A DNA stretch of 64,000 bases from Balanoglossus misakiensis. Taxonomy: Eukaryota; Hemichordata. The notes under the pieces are model-generated. The model ran no database searches, was not told the DNA's origin, and saw only the letters and a list, made by a program, of their open reading frames with translations. Within the stretch, counting starts at the first letter, position 1; each line of letters opens with the position of its first letter. Both the position numbers and the translations under genes were made by a program. The stretch spans positions 18,910,001 to 18,974,000 of the forward strand of contig CM082577.2 of assembly GCA_040954595.2 (NCBI GenBank). Direction: 5' to 3'. This document shows, in pieces, positions 25,225-41,091 of this stretch.

Positions 25225-27052
25225 GGCATTCTCCCCAATGCCCTCCGCGGTTGGCCAGTCCTGCTCATCACAGCTGCCAGGATCAAAATTTTCCCAATCA
25301 CCTGGACAGCTGTCCTTGTTGTCATAGCCGTATCAAACAATCTGCAACCCTCTACTTTGGCATTTTTGTCCTGAGAACTGTCATCTAGTCTATCGGTCCC
25401 TCCACACTCTGGTAGTTCACGGTACAACTGTTCGGACCGTACAACACTATTTTGTCTCATCGATGGAGATTTGCATTCAAACTCTGGTGCAAGTGGATTC
25501 AACGCACCTGTACCATTAGTGGTGGTTGGTTCGTGTGCCATACCACACTGTTTGCACTCACGCACTGGTTTCCGAGATAGCGCATCAGCATTTCCATGGC
25601 GTACACCGGGACGATGGATACAGGTATAGTCAAAGCGACCGAGCGTCTCTAACCACCTAGCCAACTGCCCCTCTGGGTTCTTGAAATTAAGCAACCACAC
25701 TAATGCAGCATGGTCAGTCCTCAGTGTGAATTTCTGGCCCAGTAAGTAGTGTTTGAAGTATTTTGTGTACTCGATTACAGCCAACAGTTCACGACGCGTT
25801 ACACAGTACTTCCTTTCAGCACCCGATAGCACTCGGCCCGCATAACTAACAGGTCTCTCTGGGCCACCCTGTACTTGGCTCAACACTGCCCCTATGCCAA
25901 TACCGCTAGCATCTGTATCCAGTATGAACACACCCTTTTCCATCGGAAAAGCCAAAACTGGTGCCGATGTTAGTCTTGCCTTGAGCTGATCAAATGCGTT
26001 TTGACAATTCTCTGTCCAAGCAAATACAGAATCTTTCTTTGTTAAGTCATGAAGAGGACGGGCCAATTCAGCAAACCCCTGTACAAAGCGTCTGTAGTAT
26101 GACGCCAGCCCCAAGAAGCTTCTTACTTCTGTGACTGTCTCAGGAATCGGCCAGTCTCTAATAGCCTTGACCTTTCCTGGATCAGTAGCAACCCCTTCCC
26201 GAGAAACACGATGCCCCAAAAACTCAACACTGCGTGCAAAAAGCACACACTTACTCGGCTTCTTACTTCTGTGACAGTCTCAGGAATCGGCCAGTCTCTA
26301 ATAGCCTTGACCTTTCCTGGATCAGTAGCAACCCCTTCCCGAGAAACACGATGCCCCAAAAACTCAACACTGCGTGCAAAAGGCACACACTTACTCGGCT
26401 TTAATTTGAGATTTGAAGTACGAAGACGTTCAAATACCTTGCACAACCTTTCCAACTCTTCATCAAATGATCTGCCAAATATTATGATGTCATCTAGATA
26501 CAAAAGCGGTATTTCCCACTGCATACCGGTAAAGACGCGCTCCATCAGACGTTCAAATGTACTAGGGGCATTACACAACCCAAACGGGAGCACCCTCCAC
26601 TGATAGAGTCCACTGCGCGTGACAAATGCGTTCTTTACTTTAGATCCCTCGTCCAGTTCTACCTGCCAATACCCTGCTTGGAGGTCTAGCGTAGAAAACC
26701 ATTCCGACCCGTACAACGCATCTAAAGAATCGTTTATTCGTGGTATAGGGTAGGCATCTTTAATTGACACAGCGTTCAATTTTCTATAATCAACGCACAA
26801 TCTTTGTGACCCATCTTTCTTACTATTAAGTAAACACGGGGCTGCCCATGGACTAGTTGATTCTTCTATCAAACCCCGCTGTAACAAGTCAGAAACCTGT
26901 CGTTCTATTTCTTCCCGTTTCCATACCGGAGTTCGATATGCGGGTTGCCTTACTGGCGTGGCATTATTGGTTTCAATTTTATGCCGAATGATCCCAGTTT
27001 TACCAATATCATGATCTCCCTGACTAAACACATCATGGTACAGTGTCAACAT
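25125..27052 (-). pseudogene. RT-RNase H, broken by a 140-bp duplication (gypsy 3)
   Basis: The RT part (26123-27052) and the RNase H part (25125-26246) lie in different frames. The 140-bp direct duplication inside RT is not a multiple of three. YLDDII and the RNase H motifs are otherwise intact. Confidence 0.9.
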
Positions 27053-27114
27053 CTTTGAAACCCTTTCTTGTTGGTAAACTGATCAATTTTTGCAACTTCT
27101 TGTGTATAAATCCA

Positions 27115-28032
27115 CTACATGACCTGGAAGAGGAACATTGCTCCCAGGGCAGGCTTTTGCCTCTTCAGTGCCAGAGGGCGCTCTATCACTGTCAGTACCC
27201 CAAGATTCAACTGCACACTGATCGGCTCGGAGTAACTCACAACAGTACCAGCCCTCACATGTACAGGTTCAAAAGTAGCATAGAGAACTCTAACTGGTAA
27301 ATGGGTAGATCTCGTGGTCACTAAAGCTTTACATGTCATAATGCCTTGCTCCAGCAATTTACCCCCTTGTACTGGTAACACAACCGCTGTAAGACAAGTA
27401 TCCGGGGAAGACTTATCTGTTCTCCCCACCCAGGTCGAATGAATTCTCATTCCCTGTGCACACCCACTTCCAACCTTTGCTGGTCCCGCAAACCAAGGTT
27501 CACTGGCGATGGGAGTCTTACACATTTTAGCCGGAATAATCATTTCATGTCCAGGGGGAACAAAAACGTCTCCCGCTACCTTTACACGACAAATGAACGG
27601 TTTCATTGTACCAGTGTTACTACATTTCAACCGTTCCCCTTTAATGACTAGCTCCCCTGTCCCTGTATCAATAATACACCCAATTGAATGTAGAAAGCTC
27701 ATACCAATAATGCCATCAGAGCATAGTTCAGCTACTAATACCGGAGAGATAGCCCTAGCCCCACCCAAGCAGATATCTAGGTTAACAACTCCACTAACCA
27801 TAAGTGGTGTACCATCAGCTTGGTTCACCTTTACATTTATTGGTTGCAATGCACCGTGAACTCCCACTGAAATTTTCCTATACATTTCTTCTGATATCAC
27901 CATATCAGTTGCTCCTGTATCAACCAGAAAATTCCCCGATACACCACCGGCAGAGGCCTGTATGTACATACTTCTGACACTTGTATTGTTATTAGCCGGT
28001 TGAATTTCCCTAATATTTCCAGTAGTCTGCAC
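27115..28032 (-). pseudogene. Aspartic protease ORF (gypsy 3)
   Basis: DTG motif present; private changes VLYATFEP for VLNASVEP near the C-terminal third. Confidence 0.85.
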
Positions 28033-28056
28033 ACACTGATCAACTGCCTCCCCTTT

Positions 28057-28116
28057 GGGTCCATACTGGTTGGCTGAGGGTTGACCCGACTTCCGCTCAG
28101 CCCCTAATCGTTTCCC
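28057..28116 (-). promoter_or_regulatory. -1 frameshift signal, gypsy 3
   Basis: Slippery GGGAAAC at 28110-28116 with identical stem and pseudoknot partner. Confidence 0.75.
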
Positions 28117-28958
28117 GAAACCTTGGGTCGGGTGGGACAGTCCCGCTTCAGATGCCCTGATTCATTACAGTGCCAACACAAACGGCCACCAGAGGGCGCA
28201 CCACTCTGAGCTTGTCCAGATGGGTTTTTTATACTAGTGTTGACAACACGGGCCTTAACCTTTTGGTCAAGTTCAGCTAATTTGTCGGTGATCAAATCAA
28301 CTTTGTTTGCTATCACCCCTATCACTGACTCCAGAGTCTGAGCCATTTTTGCGTCACCCGCTTCAATACCTCTCACTTGTTTACCCAACCCTTTATTGGT
28401 TTCAGGGCCACGGCTTTTCTCTAATAACTGAAAATTCTCTTCCCAAACTGTAGCCTGTATAACGTCGTCAAGTGTGGCACTGGGGGTCCTACCCGCTTCA
28501 TTAACACGCCTACGCATAGCAGAATCAGTCAATGAATTGAAAAATGCGTCTATACATAGCCGTTCGAATATGTGACCTTTGGCATCAGGGTACCCAAGTG
28601 TTACCATTTCCCTGATATCCTGTCCAAGCCCACTTAGAGACTCGCTGGGCTTGAGTACTCTTTGTCTTAATTTTAAACGATAGGTGTCTTCCTGTCTCCC
28701 AAAACCAAATCTATGATCTAGTAGTTTGCACAGTTTCTGGTATGTCAATGACTTTCTGTCAATTGATGTTAACAGCCGCTGGGCTGCCCCATACAACATG
28801 GCTTGGAGATACTTCAACTTTTCAACCTCTCTCCACTCATTTATTTCCGCATAAATTTCAAAGTGTGCGAAATAATCATGCCATGCAAGCGATCCATCAT
28901 ACTTATCAGGCTTAAGTATGGACCCGTGTTTACCTGTACATGATTTGCTATAGATCCT
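28104..28958 (-). pseudogene. Gag with CCHC zinc knuckle (gypsy 3)
   Basis: Open from 28958 with no ATG; zinc knuckle intact. Confidence 0.85.
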
Positions 28959-29922
28959 TCACTACGCACGGCGATATACCGCAGTGCAAAATCGGTCAGT
29001 CAATAGTTAAATCACTTCACTGGAGAACACACAATTTCCATCCTCCTGAACCAAATACCTAGAAAACCCTAGCTAAACCTTGGAATCGAATTTCCTAACA
29101 GACTATCGTTGTTTCCCGTTCCGGCAGATAATTGTTTTGCTACCGTGTAGAGCGGGTAGATGAATCCACCCACATAAGGAGTATGCCCCCGGCCCTACGC
29201 GGTTTGTGCAACGTGCCGGATCGAACAACAACGACGTCTACCCAGTATGCAAGATGGCTACAATATGGTGCCAAAACGCATACACTCGCCTACACTAACA
29301 GAGTTACTTACAGCAGATCTGGAAACCGATGCGTTCACCATGCAGTACAACTATCCCAACCGCTGCACACCAATGTTGTAGTTTTCTCAGCGTAGCTAGA
29401 TTTCTCGTCGTGGACCCGGTAATGGTAGCGTGGCCCACGATGAAATCCTCCCGTACACTTCGACTGGACTACCAACCACCTCGACAGGGTCGGATCGCTT
29501 GGAATAGTTGTCAGTGAACACCCTCTCACATGTACATTGACTCAGCGCAACACAAGCCGGAACAATTAACAAGAACAACGGATTTATGTGTATTTCGACT
29601 GTGTTACAAACTTTCACGTCTGCCCAGTTCGGAGGTGGAAACCCAAGAGAGCGAGAATGAGGTGAATCCTCAGCAAAAGTAGCCCGCCCCAACTATTACC
29701 CAATCAGCACGAATGTGAAGTTCACAGTTCCAGCCTGCTTCCTGAGGCTCAAGCAGCGGTAACTTTGCAAGGTTTTCCATGACATTATTGTGATATATAG
29801 GTGAGAAATATATTGGAAAATGTCTTCATTACAAAAATATGTCGTGAAATTATTGACTAGCAAGAACCATGTGTATATGTATGGCCAAGGGGAAATTTTT
29901 AACTTCTAGTTCTGAACATTAA

Positions 29923-30428
29923 CGTTATTGCGCAGGCTACTGTAACCACAGTCAAATAATACATACAATTTTCTGTTGCACCAGTGCTTTGACCTTACAG
30001 TAATTAATTACTACTACACAGGTCAGGAACACTGAGAAGGCGGCCTTAAATTATGCATTTGGTATTGGTACATTTCGGATATATCTAAATTGTACCAATT
30101 TTAGTCTAGAAATATGTATACCTTAGGTAGCTTTTGTTTTCAAACAAATGGTTCATTAGGTATACCTAAATTATGGTTCATTTGGTATACCTATTTATGG
30201 CAAAACGACCAAATCCAAGATTTTTTTTCCAACCGAATGAGGCATTTCAGGAATACCTAAATAGTACCTTTTCAATCGAAAAAGTATACTTTTGGAATAC
30301 CAATTGGTAAATTTAAAGACCAAATCTGGACTACCTAAGGTAGCCTTTTTTAAAGCAATAGGTACATTTTAAGTATACCTAAATAGTACCTATTTAGTCC
30401 GGGAAAGTATACCTAAGGTATATTTCTA
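29923..30428. mobile_element. MITE-B without right arm
   Basis: Left arm and AT-rich interior; empty TTAA at the MITE-A target (about 30349). Confidence 0.7.
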
Positions 30429-30449
30429 GTGTACCAGAATTTCGTAAGG

Positions 30450-31324
<875 letters not shown>

Positions 31325-31915
31325 GAAGTACTAGTATAATAACATAGACAGTTACCTACCTGGTCAGACTAGGCAGTCAATCCAGGCATATGACTGTGTT
31401 GTTCATCTGGGCTAGTTAAGGACTGATTTCATCCATCTGCAGGATGTGAGTGGCTCTCTTAATAGCTCTCTGTTGTAGGGAATGAAGCTGTTGAGGGTAA
31501 AGTAGAGAACACAAGTGATTTGGCTTACAGACTGACCAACACAGACGTGGACAAGGGTGTTATGTCCATGAAAATCTACATAAATATGTACATTCGCAAT
31601 GGCAGAATTCATGAATGTTCCTGCAAACATCTTCAAAGAGCTACCTTGACTACCCAGTGACATTAACCCTTTGAACCCCGCTCGGAGGTTTACCGCCGCA
31701 GGATGACCTTTTGACCCCTAATTTTTCAATATGCTGACGTCAAGGCATTTTCCCGCCGACATTGTAAATCCAGCCATATGAAAGCAAGTTAGAAAGCTAG
31801 GGGACCCTAATGTGACCTTCCAAATGACTTGAAATCGATTCCTATGCGAGCGACTACATAAAAAATAGTGATATCCAAGCAGCGATTTTTAGCGAAAGTT
31901 GACAGAGATTTAAAA

Positions 31916-32299
31916 ATGGCGACCCGACGACAGTTACGCATTGATCCATTGCAAGACGAGGATGCTTTCTGGGCTCATTTTGACCGAGTACTAGTAGATA
32001 GTAGCTCAGAAAGTGAAGATGAAGAACAAGACCAGCCTGACATCGTTATGGACCAAGATGGTGACCCCAACCGCGCGAACGATGAAGAAGAATTTGAGCC
32101 AGAGCCCGCGATCCAGCCACCCCCACCAGTTCGGCAACGAGTGAGAAGACTGCCCCGTGCCCGCGAAGTAAACCCACCACCTATGATATGGCAGGGCAAC
32201 ATAATAAACGGTAGGCAGGCTCCTATTTATAATCAACGACGTGGACCGACGAGACAAATGCCAGTTGACAGTACACCATTAGATTATTTTCGGACATAA
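31916..32299 (+). CDS. piggyBac N-terminal-like ORF, copy 4
   Basis: Intact 127-codon copy with Val for Ala in QMPVDST. TTAA terminus at 31663-31666. AATAAA lies in the 3' flank. Confidence 0.5.
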   Translation: MATRRQLRIDPLQDEDAFWAHFDRVLVDSSSESEDEEQDQPDIVMDQDGDPNRANDEEEFEPEPAIQPPPPVRQRVRRLPRAREVNPPPMIWQGNIINGRQAPIYNQRRGPTRQMPVDSTPLDYFRT

Positions 32300-32691
32300 A
32301 GTCATCGTCATCGTCGTGTCGTGTCACAATCATTATTTTGGACATATGCTTACTGTGTGATGAAAGGTGAGAGCGCAGTCAAAAGGTCGGGCTGAATAAT
32401 ACAGAGACTCTGAAAATATTGTACCTTATTCTTATCAAACACGTTGATGGATATTTTGACAATTGTGACATGTGAACATTTACAAAAAAATGAAATAAAT
32501 TTGCTTCAAACTCATTGGCAAAACAAGGACATGGAGTTGCTGTATATTTGTTATTATTGTGATATATAGGTGAGAAATATATTGGAAAATGTCTTCATTA
32601 CAAAAATATGTCGTGAAATTATTGACTAGCAAGAACCATGTGTATATGTATGGCCAAGGGGAAATTTTTAACTTCTAGTTCTGAACATTAA

Positions 32692-33450
32692 CGTTATTGC
32701 GCAGGCTACTGTAACCACATTCAAATAATACATACAATTTTCTGTTGCACCAGTGCTTTGACCTTACAGTAATTAATTACTACTACACAGGTCACGAACA
32801 CTGAGAAGGTGGCCTTAAATTATGCATTTACATTTGAGGATTTTTTGCCTATTTATTATGATGTAACTTTCAATATTTCTTGTTGTAGTATGAAATTTTC
32901 AATGTCAAAAAGTGATCAGACAACACCTGTAGCTAAAAATCTATTTGGTATTGGTACATTTCGGATATATCTAAATTGTACCAATTTTAGTCTAGAAATA
33001 TGTATACCTTAGGTAGCTTTTGTTTTCAAACAAATGGTTCATTAGGTATACCTAAATTATGGTTCATTTGGTATACCTATTTATGGCAAAACGACCAAAT
33101 CCAAGATTTTTTTTCCATCCGAATGAGGCATTTCAGGAATACCTAAATAGTACCTTTTCAATCGAAAAAGTATACTTTTGGTATACCAATTAGTAAATTT
33201 ACAGAATAAATCTGGACTACCTAAGGTAGCCCTTTTTTAAAGCAATAGGTACATTTTAAGTATACCTAAATAGTACCTATTTAGTCCGGGAAAGTATACC
33301 TTAGGTAAATGTAAATGCATAATTTAAGGCCGCCTTCTCAGTGTTCCTGACCTGTGTAGTAGTAATTAATTACTGTAAGATCAAAGCACTGGTGCAACAG
33401 AAAATTGTATGTATTATTTGAATGTGGTTACAGTAACCTTCCCAATAACG
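32692..33450. mobile_element. MITE-B, complete long copy
   Basis: Both arms present with TTAA at 32688-32691 and 33451-33454. The interior includes the whole AT-rich GGTATACC region with the single TTAA (about 33237) that is the MITE-A target elsewhere. This copy shows that the AT-rich region belongs to MITE-B. Confidence 0.85.
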
Positions 33451-33485
33451 TTAATATATACCTAGTGTACCAGAATTTCGTAAGG

Positions 33486-34418
<933 letters not shown>

Positions 34419-34734
34419 GAAGTACTAGTATAATAACATAGACAGTTACCTACCTGGTCAGACTAGGCAGTCCAATCCAGGCATATGACTGTGTTGTTCA
34501 TCTGGGCTAGTTAAGGACTGATTTCATCCATCTGCAGGATGTGAGTGGCTCTCTTAATAGCTCTCTGTTGTAGGGAATGAAGCTGTTGAGGGTAAAGTAG
34601 AGACTAACCAACACAGACGTGGACAAGGGTGTTATGTCCATGAAAATCTACCTAAATATGTACATTCGCAATGGCAGAATTCATGAATGTTCCTGCAAAC
34701 ATCTTCAAAGAGCTACCTTGACTACCCAGTGACA

Positions 34735-34835
34735 TTAACCCTTTGAACCCCGCTCGGAGGTTTACCGCCGCAGGATGACCTTTTGACCCCTAATTTTTCA
34801 ATATGCTGACGTCAAGGTATTTTCCCGCCGACATT
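34735..34835 (+). pseudogene. piggyBac left terminus remnant
   Basis: TTAA (34735-34738) and CCCTTTGAACCCC are followed by only about 100 bp. The sequence then breaks at CCGACATT and runs into the T-run before MITE-A, so the ORF and the MITE-B interior between them are deleted. Confidence 0.75.
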
Positions 34836-34841
34836 TTTTAA

Positions 34842-35641
34842 GATGGGTCCCCGGGATCTTTTTGCCTGTTGCTATGGGCCTTTATAGGACACTACACTCA
34901 ATTTTGATCGAAACCGTTATGAACGTCCGACAAGGGGCTTGTAACTAATTAAAAATACACACGATTGTGTGCACACCCCCTGTCCGAGTATGTTTACGGC
35001 AGCTACCGCCCGGCCATAGGCCGCCACGCTAATACGGCAAATCAGCGGTCAGCGATAGCGTGCGCGTCCTGTAACCACAGTAACTGGATCGAACGCTAAA
35101 AATCCAATGTTTCAGTTTTGTACACTAAGATTTTGTACCGTTCACGAAAATTCCTAAGGCTTTTTTCATAGGCCACGTACGCCAGTCAAATTTGACCTGC
35201 TTGTTGAGAACGCACTTCCGCACAGTGTGACGGACATTTTTTCGGTTTTCGTCGTGCTAAGAAGCGATACCGGTGGAAGAGTGCGTCCAAAAACACCCAA
35301 AATCGATGACTTTTTCTGGTGTGGTACGGGTATGCTGAAATCGTAGGATACAACGATAATATTCGAAAACAAAATCCGTCACGATCTTCCCTGGTTCAAG
35401 CAACTAATGAATACGTATCAAGTTTGTTTTTGAGGTCACGGAATAAAAAGCCTTAGGCTTTTGAAATTTGACCTAGCTAATTTGCATATCAATGGCGTCA
35501 GGGGGTGCGCGCTCACAATCGTGCAGATTTTCAACTAGTTACCAGCCCCTTGTTAGACTCTGAAAACGGCTTAGTCCAAATCGGGGTGTAATGTCCTGCA
35601 AAGGCCCATAGCAACGGGCAAAAAGATCCCGGGGACCCATC
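34842..35641. mobile_element. MITE-A, copy 3
   Basis: 800 bp with TTAA at 34838-34841 and 35642-35645. The left flank is piggyBac-cassette sequence rather than the usual MITE-B interior, owing to the deletion above. Confidence 0.85.
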
Positions 35642-35741
35642 TTAAAGCAATAGGTACATTTTAAGTATACCTAAATAGTACCTATTTAGTCCGGGAAAGT
35701 ACACCTTAGGTATATTTCTAGTGTACTAGAATTTCGTAAGG

Positions 35742-36686
<945 letters not shown>

Positions 36687-36815
36687 TAATATCCACCACC
36701 TGAGACACCTCTCTCTGTGCGTTTTTGGCTTCGGAAACGAAGCAAAAAATATACTCGATGTTGGGTCAAGGTACCTTTCATCCGATTTACACGTCCCCCA
36801 GGCGCATCTCTTCAC
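36687..36815 (-). pseudogene. THAP exon fragment, copy 4
   Basis: Same truncated fragment. Confidence 0.55.
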
Positions 36816-36922
36816 TATTCTGGCCGATATTTTAAAACCATTAAGTTCCTAAAACTGAAAAAAAACTTCCAGTCTGTCTATCTCTAACTGAGCGTGTACT
36901 GTAGGCTGGGCCATGTTGTTGA

Positions 36923-37495
36923 TTATATGTGGGACAAAATGGCGGTTGTATGAACAGCATGACTTTTCTCGGCTCTGATTGGCTGAGGGTTCAGTGTGAT
37001 TGACAGCTGTGGAACCATGAATTGTAAGGGAGCCTTGTGCCTTTTACCAGGCACCCGCTTGCGTGAACACACCTCACATGAATGCACCCACGATCTGACA
37101 TTTACGGACATGCCATGCCAGTAATACCTCTGCCTCACCTTGTCAAGTGTTTTTGTCATCCCTAAGTGACCACCTGCGTTTGCATCATGCAACCCTCCAA
37201 TCACCACATTATGACACACTTTAGGCAGAATTAATTGCCATTTCACTAAAGTCCCATCAGCCGACTCCCATCTCCTGAACAGCACACCCCTGTAGACTAT
37301 CAATTGTTCATACATAGCCCAGTATGCCTTCGTGGCTGCCGAACACGGAGAGATCTCATTCCAGTCTAGTCGACTTTCCCTCCCCTCCCTAGCCTTCAAG
37401 ACAACTGAAATATCAGGATCACTAAGTTGACAATCTCTAAGCTTTTCACTGGACCAAACGACTTCCCTGGCAACAACCTCTGCCTTTGTTGCCAA
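36923..37495 (-). pseudogene. Integrase zinc domain, truncated (gypsy 4)
   Basis: HHCC domain without catalytic core. Confidence 0.8.
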
Positions 37496-39183
37496 GGCAT
37501 TCTCCCCAGTGCCCTCCGCGGTTGGCCAGTACTGCTCATCACAGCTGCCAGGATCAAAATTTTCCCAATCACCTGGACAGCTGTCCTTGTTGTCATAGCC
37601 GTATCAAACAATCTGCAACCCTCTACTTTGGCATTTTTGTCCTGAGAACTGTCATCTAGTCTATCGGTCCCTCCACACTCTGGTAGTTCACGGTACAACT
37701 GTTCGGACCGTACAACACTATTTTGTCTCATCGATGGAGATTTGCATTCAAACTCTGGTGCAAGTGGATTCAACGCACCTGTACCATTAGTGGTGGTTGG
37801 TTCGTGTGCCATACCACACTGTTTGCACTCACGCACTGGTTTCCGAGATAGCGCATCAGCATTTCCATGGCGTAAACCAGGACGATGGATACAGGTATAG
37901 TCAAAGCGACCGAGTGTCTCTAACCACCTAGCCAACTGCCCCTCTGGGTTCTTGAAATTAAGCAACCACACTAATGCAGCATGGTCAGTCCTCAGTGTGA
38001 ATTTCTGGCCCAGTAAGTAGTGTTTGAAGTATTTTGTGTACTCGATTACAGCCAACAGTTCACGACGCGATACACAGTACTTCCTTTCAGCACCCGATAG
38101 CACTCGGCCCGCATAACTAACAGGTCTCTCTGGGCCACCCTGTACTTGGCTCAACACTGCCCCTATGCCAATACCGCTAGCATCTGTATCCAGTATGAAC
38201 ACACCCTTTTCCATCGGAAAAGCCAAAACTGGTGCCGATGTTAGTCTTGCCTTGAGCTGATCAAATGCGTTTTGACAATTCTCTGTCCAAGCAAATACAG
38301 AATCTTTCTTTGTTAAGTCATGAAGAGGACGGGCCAATTCAGCAAACCCCTGTACAAAGCGTCTGTAGTATGACGCCAGCCCCAAGAAGCTTCTTACTTC
38401 TGTGACTGTCTCAGGAATCGGCCAGTCTCTAATAGCCTTGACCTTTCCTGGATCAGTAGCAACCCCTTCCCGAGAAACACGATGCCCCAAAAACTCAACA
38501 CTGCGTGCAAAAAGCACACACTTACTCGGCTTTAATTTGAGATTTGAAGTACGAAGACGTTCAAATACCTTGCACAACCTTTCCAACTCTTCATCAAATG
38601 ATCTGCCAAATATTATGATGTCATCTAGATACAAAAGCGGTATTTCCCACTGCATACCGGTAAAGACGCGCTCCATCAGACGTTCAAATGTACTAGGGGC
38701 ATTACACAACCCAAACGGGAGCACCCTCCACTGATAGAGTCCACTGTGCGTGACAAATGCGTTCTTTACTTTAGATCCCTCGTCCAGTTCTACCTGCCAA
38801 TACCCTGCTTGGAGGTCTAGCGTAGAAAACCATTCCGACCCGTACAATGCATCTAAAGAATCGTTTATTCGTGGTATAGGGTAGGCATCTTTAATTGACA
38901 CAGCGTTCAATTTTCTATAATCAACGCACAATCTTTGTGACCCATCTTTCTTACTATTAAGTACACACGGGGCTGCCCATGGACTAGTTGATTCTTCTAT
39001 CAAACCCCGCTGTAACAAGTCAGAAACCTGTCGTTCTATTTCTTCCCGTTTCCATACCGGAGTTCGATATGCGGGTTGCCTTACTGGCGTGGCATTATTG
39101 GTTTCAATTTTATGCCGAATGATCCCAGTTTTACCAATATCATGATCTCCCTGACTAAACACATCATGGTACAGTGTCAACAT
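37396..39183 (-). pseudogene. RT-RNase H segment (gypsy 4)
   Basis: 595-aa open frame with all RT and RNase H motifs. Private changes include His for Arg in FVTHSG and Ser for Thr in YCVSRREL. Confidence 0.9.
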
Positions 39184-39245
39184 CTTTGAAACCCTTTCTT
39201 GTTGGTAAACTGATCAATTTTTGCAACTTCTTGTGTATAAATCCA

Positions 39246-40163
39246 CTACATGACCTGGAAGAGGAACATTGCTCCCAGGGCAGGCTTTTGCCTCTTCAGT
39301 GCCAGAGGGCGCTCTATCACTGTCAGTACCCCAAGATTCAACTGCACACTGATCGGCTCGGAGTAACTCACAACAGTACCAGCCCTCACATGTACAGGTT
39401 CAACACTAGCATTGAGAACTCTAACTGGTAAATGGGTAGATCTCGTGGTCACTAAAGCTTTACATGTCATAATGCCTTGCTCCAGCAATTTACCCCCTTG
39501 TACTGGTAACACAACCGCTGTAAGACAAGTATCCGGGGAAGACTTATCTGTTCTCCCCACCCAGGTCGAATGAATTCTCATTCCCTGTGCACACCCACTT
39601 CCAACCTTTGCTGGTCCCACAAACCAAGGTTCACTGGCGATGGGAGTCTTACACATTTTAGCCGGAATAATCATTTCATGTCCAGGGGGAACAAAAACGT
39701 CTCCCGCTACCTTTACACGACAAATGAACGGTTTCATTGTACCAGTGTTACTACATTTCAACCGTTCCCCTTTAATGACTAGCTCCCCTGTCCCTGTATC
39801 AATAATACACCCAATTGAATGTAGAAAGCTCATACCAATAATGCCATCAGAGCATAGTTCAGCTACTAATACCGGAGAGATAGCCCTAGCCCCACCCAAG
39901 CAGATATCTAGGTTAACAACTCCACTAACCATAAGTGGTGTACCATCAGCTTGGTTCACCTTTACATTTATTGGTTGCAATGCACCGTGAACTCCCACTG
40001 AAATTTTCCTATACATTTCTTCTGATATCACCATATCAGTTGCTCCTGTATCAACCAGAAAATTCCCCGATACACCACCGGCAGAGGCCTGTATGTACAT
40101 ACTTCTGACACTTGTATTGTTATTAGCCGGTTGAATTTCCCTAATATTTCCAGTAGTCTGCAC
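39246..40163 (-). pseudogene. Aspartic protease ORF (gypsy 4)
   Basis: DTG motif present; same premature TAG and frame change as in the other copies. Confidence 0.85.
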
Positions 40164-40187
40164 ACACTGATCAACTGCCTCCCCTTT

Positions 40188-40247
40188 GGGTCCATACTGG
40201 TTGGCTGAGGGTTGACCCGACTTCCGCTCAGCCCCTAATCGTTTCCC
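40188..40247 (-). promoter_or_regulatory. -1 frameshift signal, gypsy 4
   Basis: Slippery GGGAAAC at 40241-40247, unchanged stem and pseudoknot partner. Confidence 0.75.
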
Positions 40248-41091
40248 GAAACCTTGGGTCGGGTGGGACAGTCCCGCTTCAGATGCCCTGATTCATTACA
40301 GTGCCAACACAAACGGCCACCAGAGGGCGCACCACTCTGAGCTTGTCCAGATGGGTTTTTTATACTAGTGTTGACAACACGGGCCTTAACCTTTTGGTCA
40401 AGTTCAGCTAATTTGTCGGTGATCAAATCAACTTTGTTTGCTATCACCCCTATCACTGACTCCAGAGTCTGAGCCATTTTTGCGTCACCCGCTTCAATAC
40501 CTCTCACTTGTTTACCCAACCCTTTATTGGTTTCAGGGCCACGGCTTTTCTCTAATAACTGAAAATTCTCTTCCCAAACTGTAGCCTGTATAACATCGTC
40601 AAGTGTGGCACTGGGGGTCCTACCCGCTTCATTAACACGCCTACGCATAGCAGAATCAGTCAATGAATTGAAAAATGCATCTATACATAGCCGTTCGAAT
40701 ATGTGACCTTTGGCATCAGGGTACCCAAGTGTTACCATTTCCCTGATATCCTGTCCAAGCCCACTTAGAGACTCGCTGGGCTTGAGTACTCTTTGTCTTA
40801 ATTTTAATAACGATAGGTGTCTTCCTGTCTCCCAAAACCAAATCTATGATCTAGTAGTTTGCACAGTTTCTGGTATGTCAATGACTTTCTGTCAATTGAT
40901 GTTAACAGCCGCTGGGCTGCCCCATACAACATGGCTTGGAGATACTTCAACTTTTCAACCTCTCTCCACTCATTTATTTCCGCATAAATTTCAAAGTGTG
41001 CGAAATAATCATGCCATGCAAGCGATCCATCATACTTATCAGGCTTAAGTATGGACCCGTGTTTACCTGTACATGATTTGCTATAGATCCT
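40235..41091 (-). pseudogene. Gag, frameshifted (gypsy 4)
   Basis: A 2-bp TA insertion near 40807 breaks the capsid-like region that is open in the other copies. The zinc knuckle half (40235-40738) is intact. Confidence 0.85.

Larger units (their letters stand above)
24416..29783 (-). mobile_element. Gypsy cassette 3
   Basis: Same structure as copy 2, with a private 140-bp tandem duplication in RT (26121-26260 repeated at 26261-26400) and the 22-bp deletion in the promoter-like cluster that it shares with copy 4. Confidence 0.85.
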
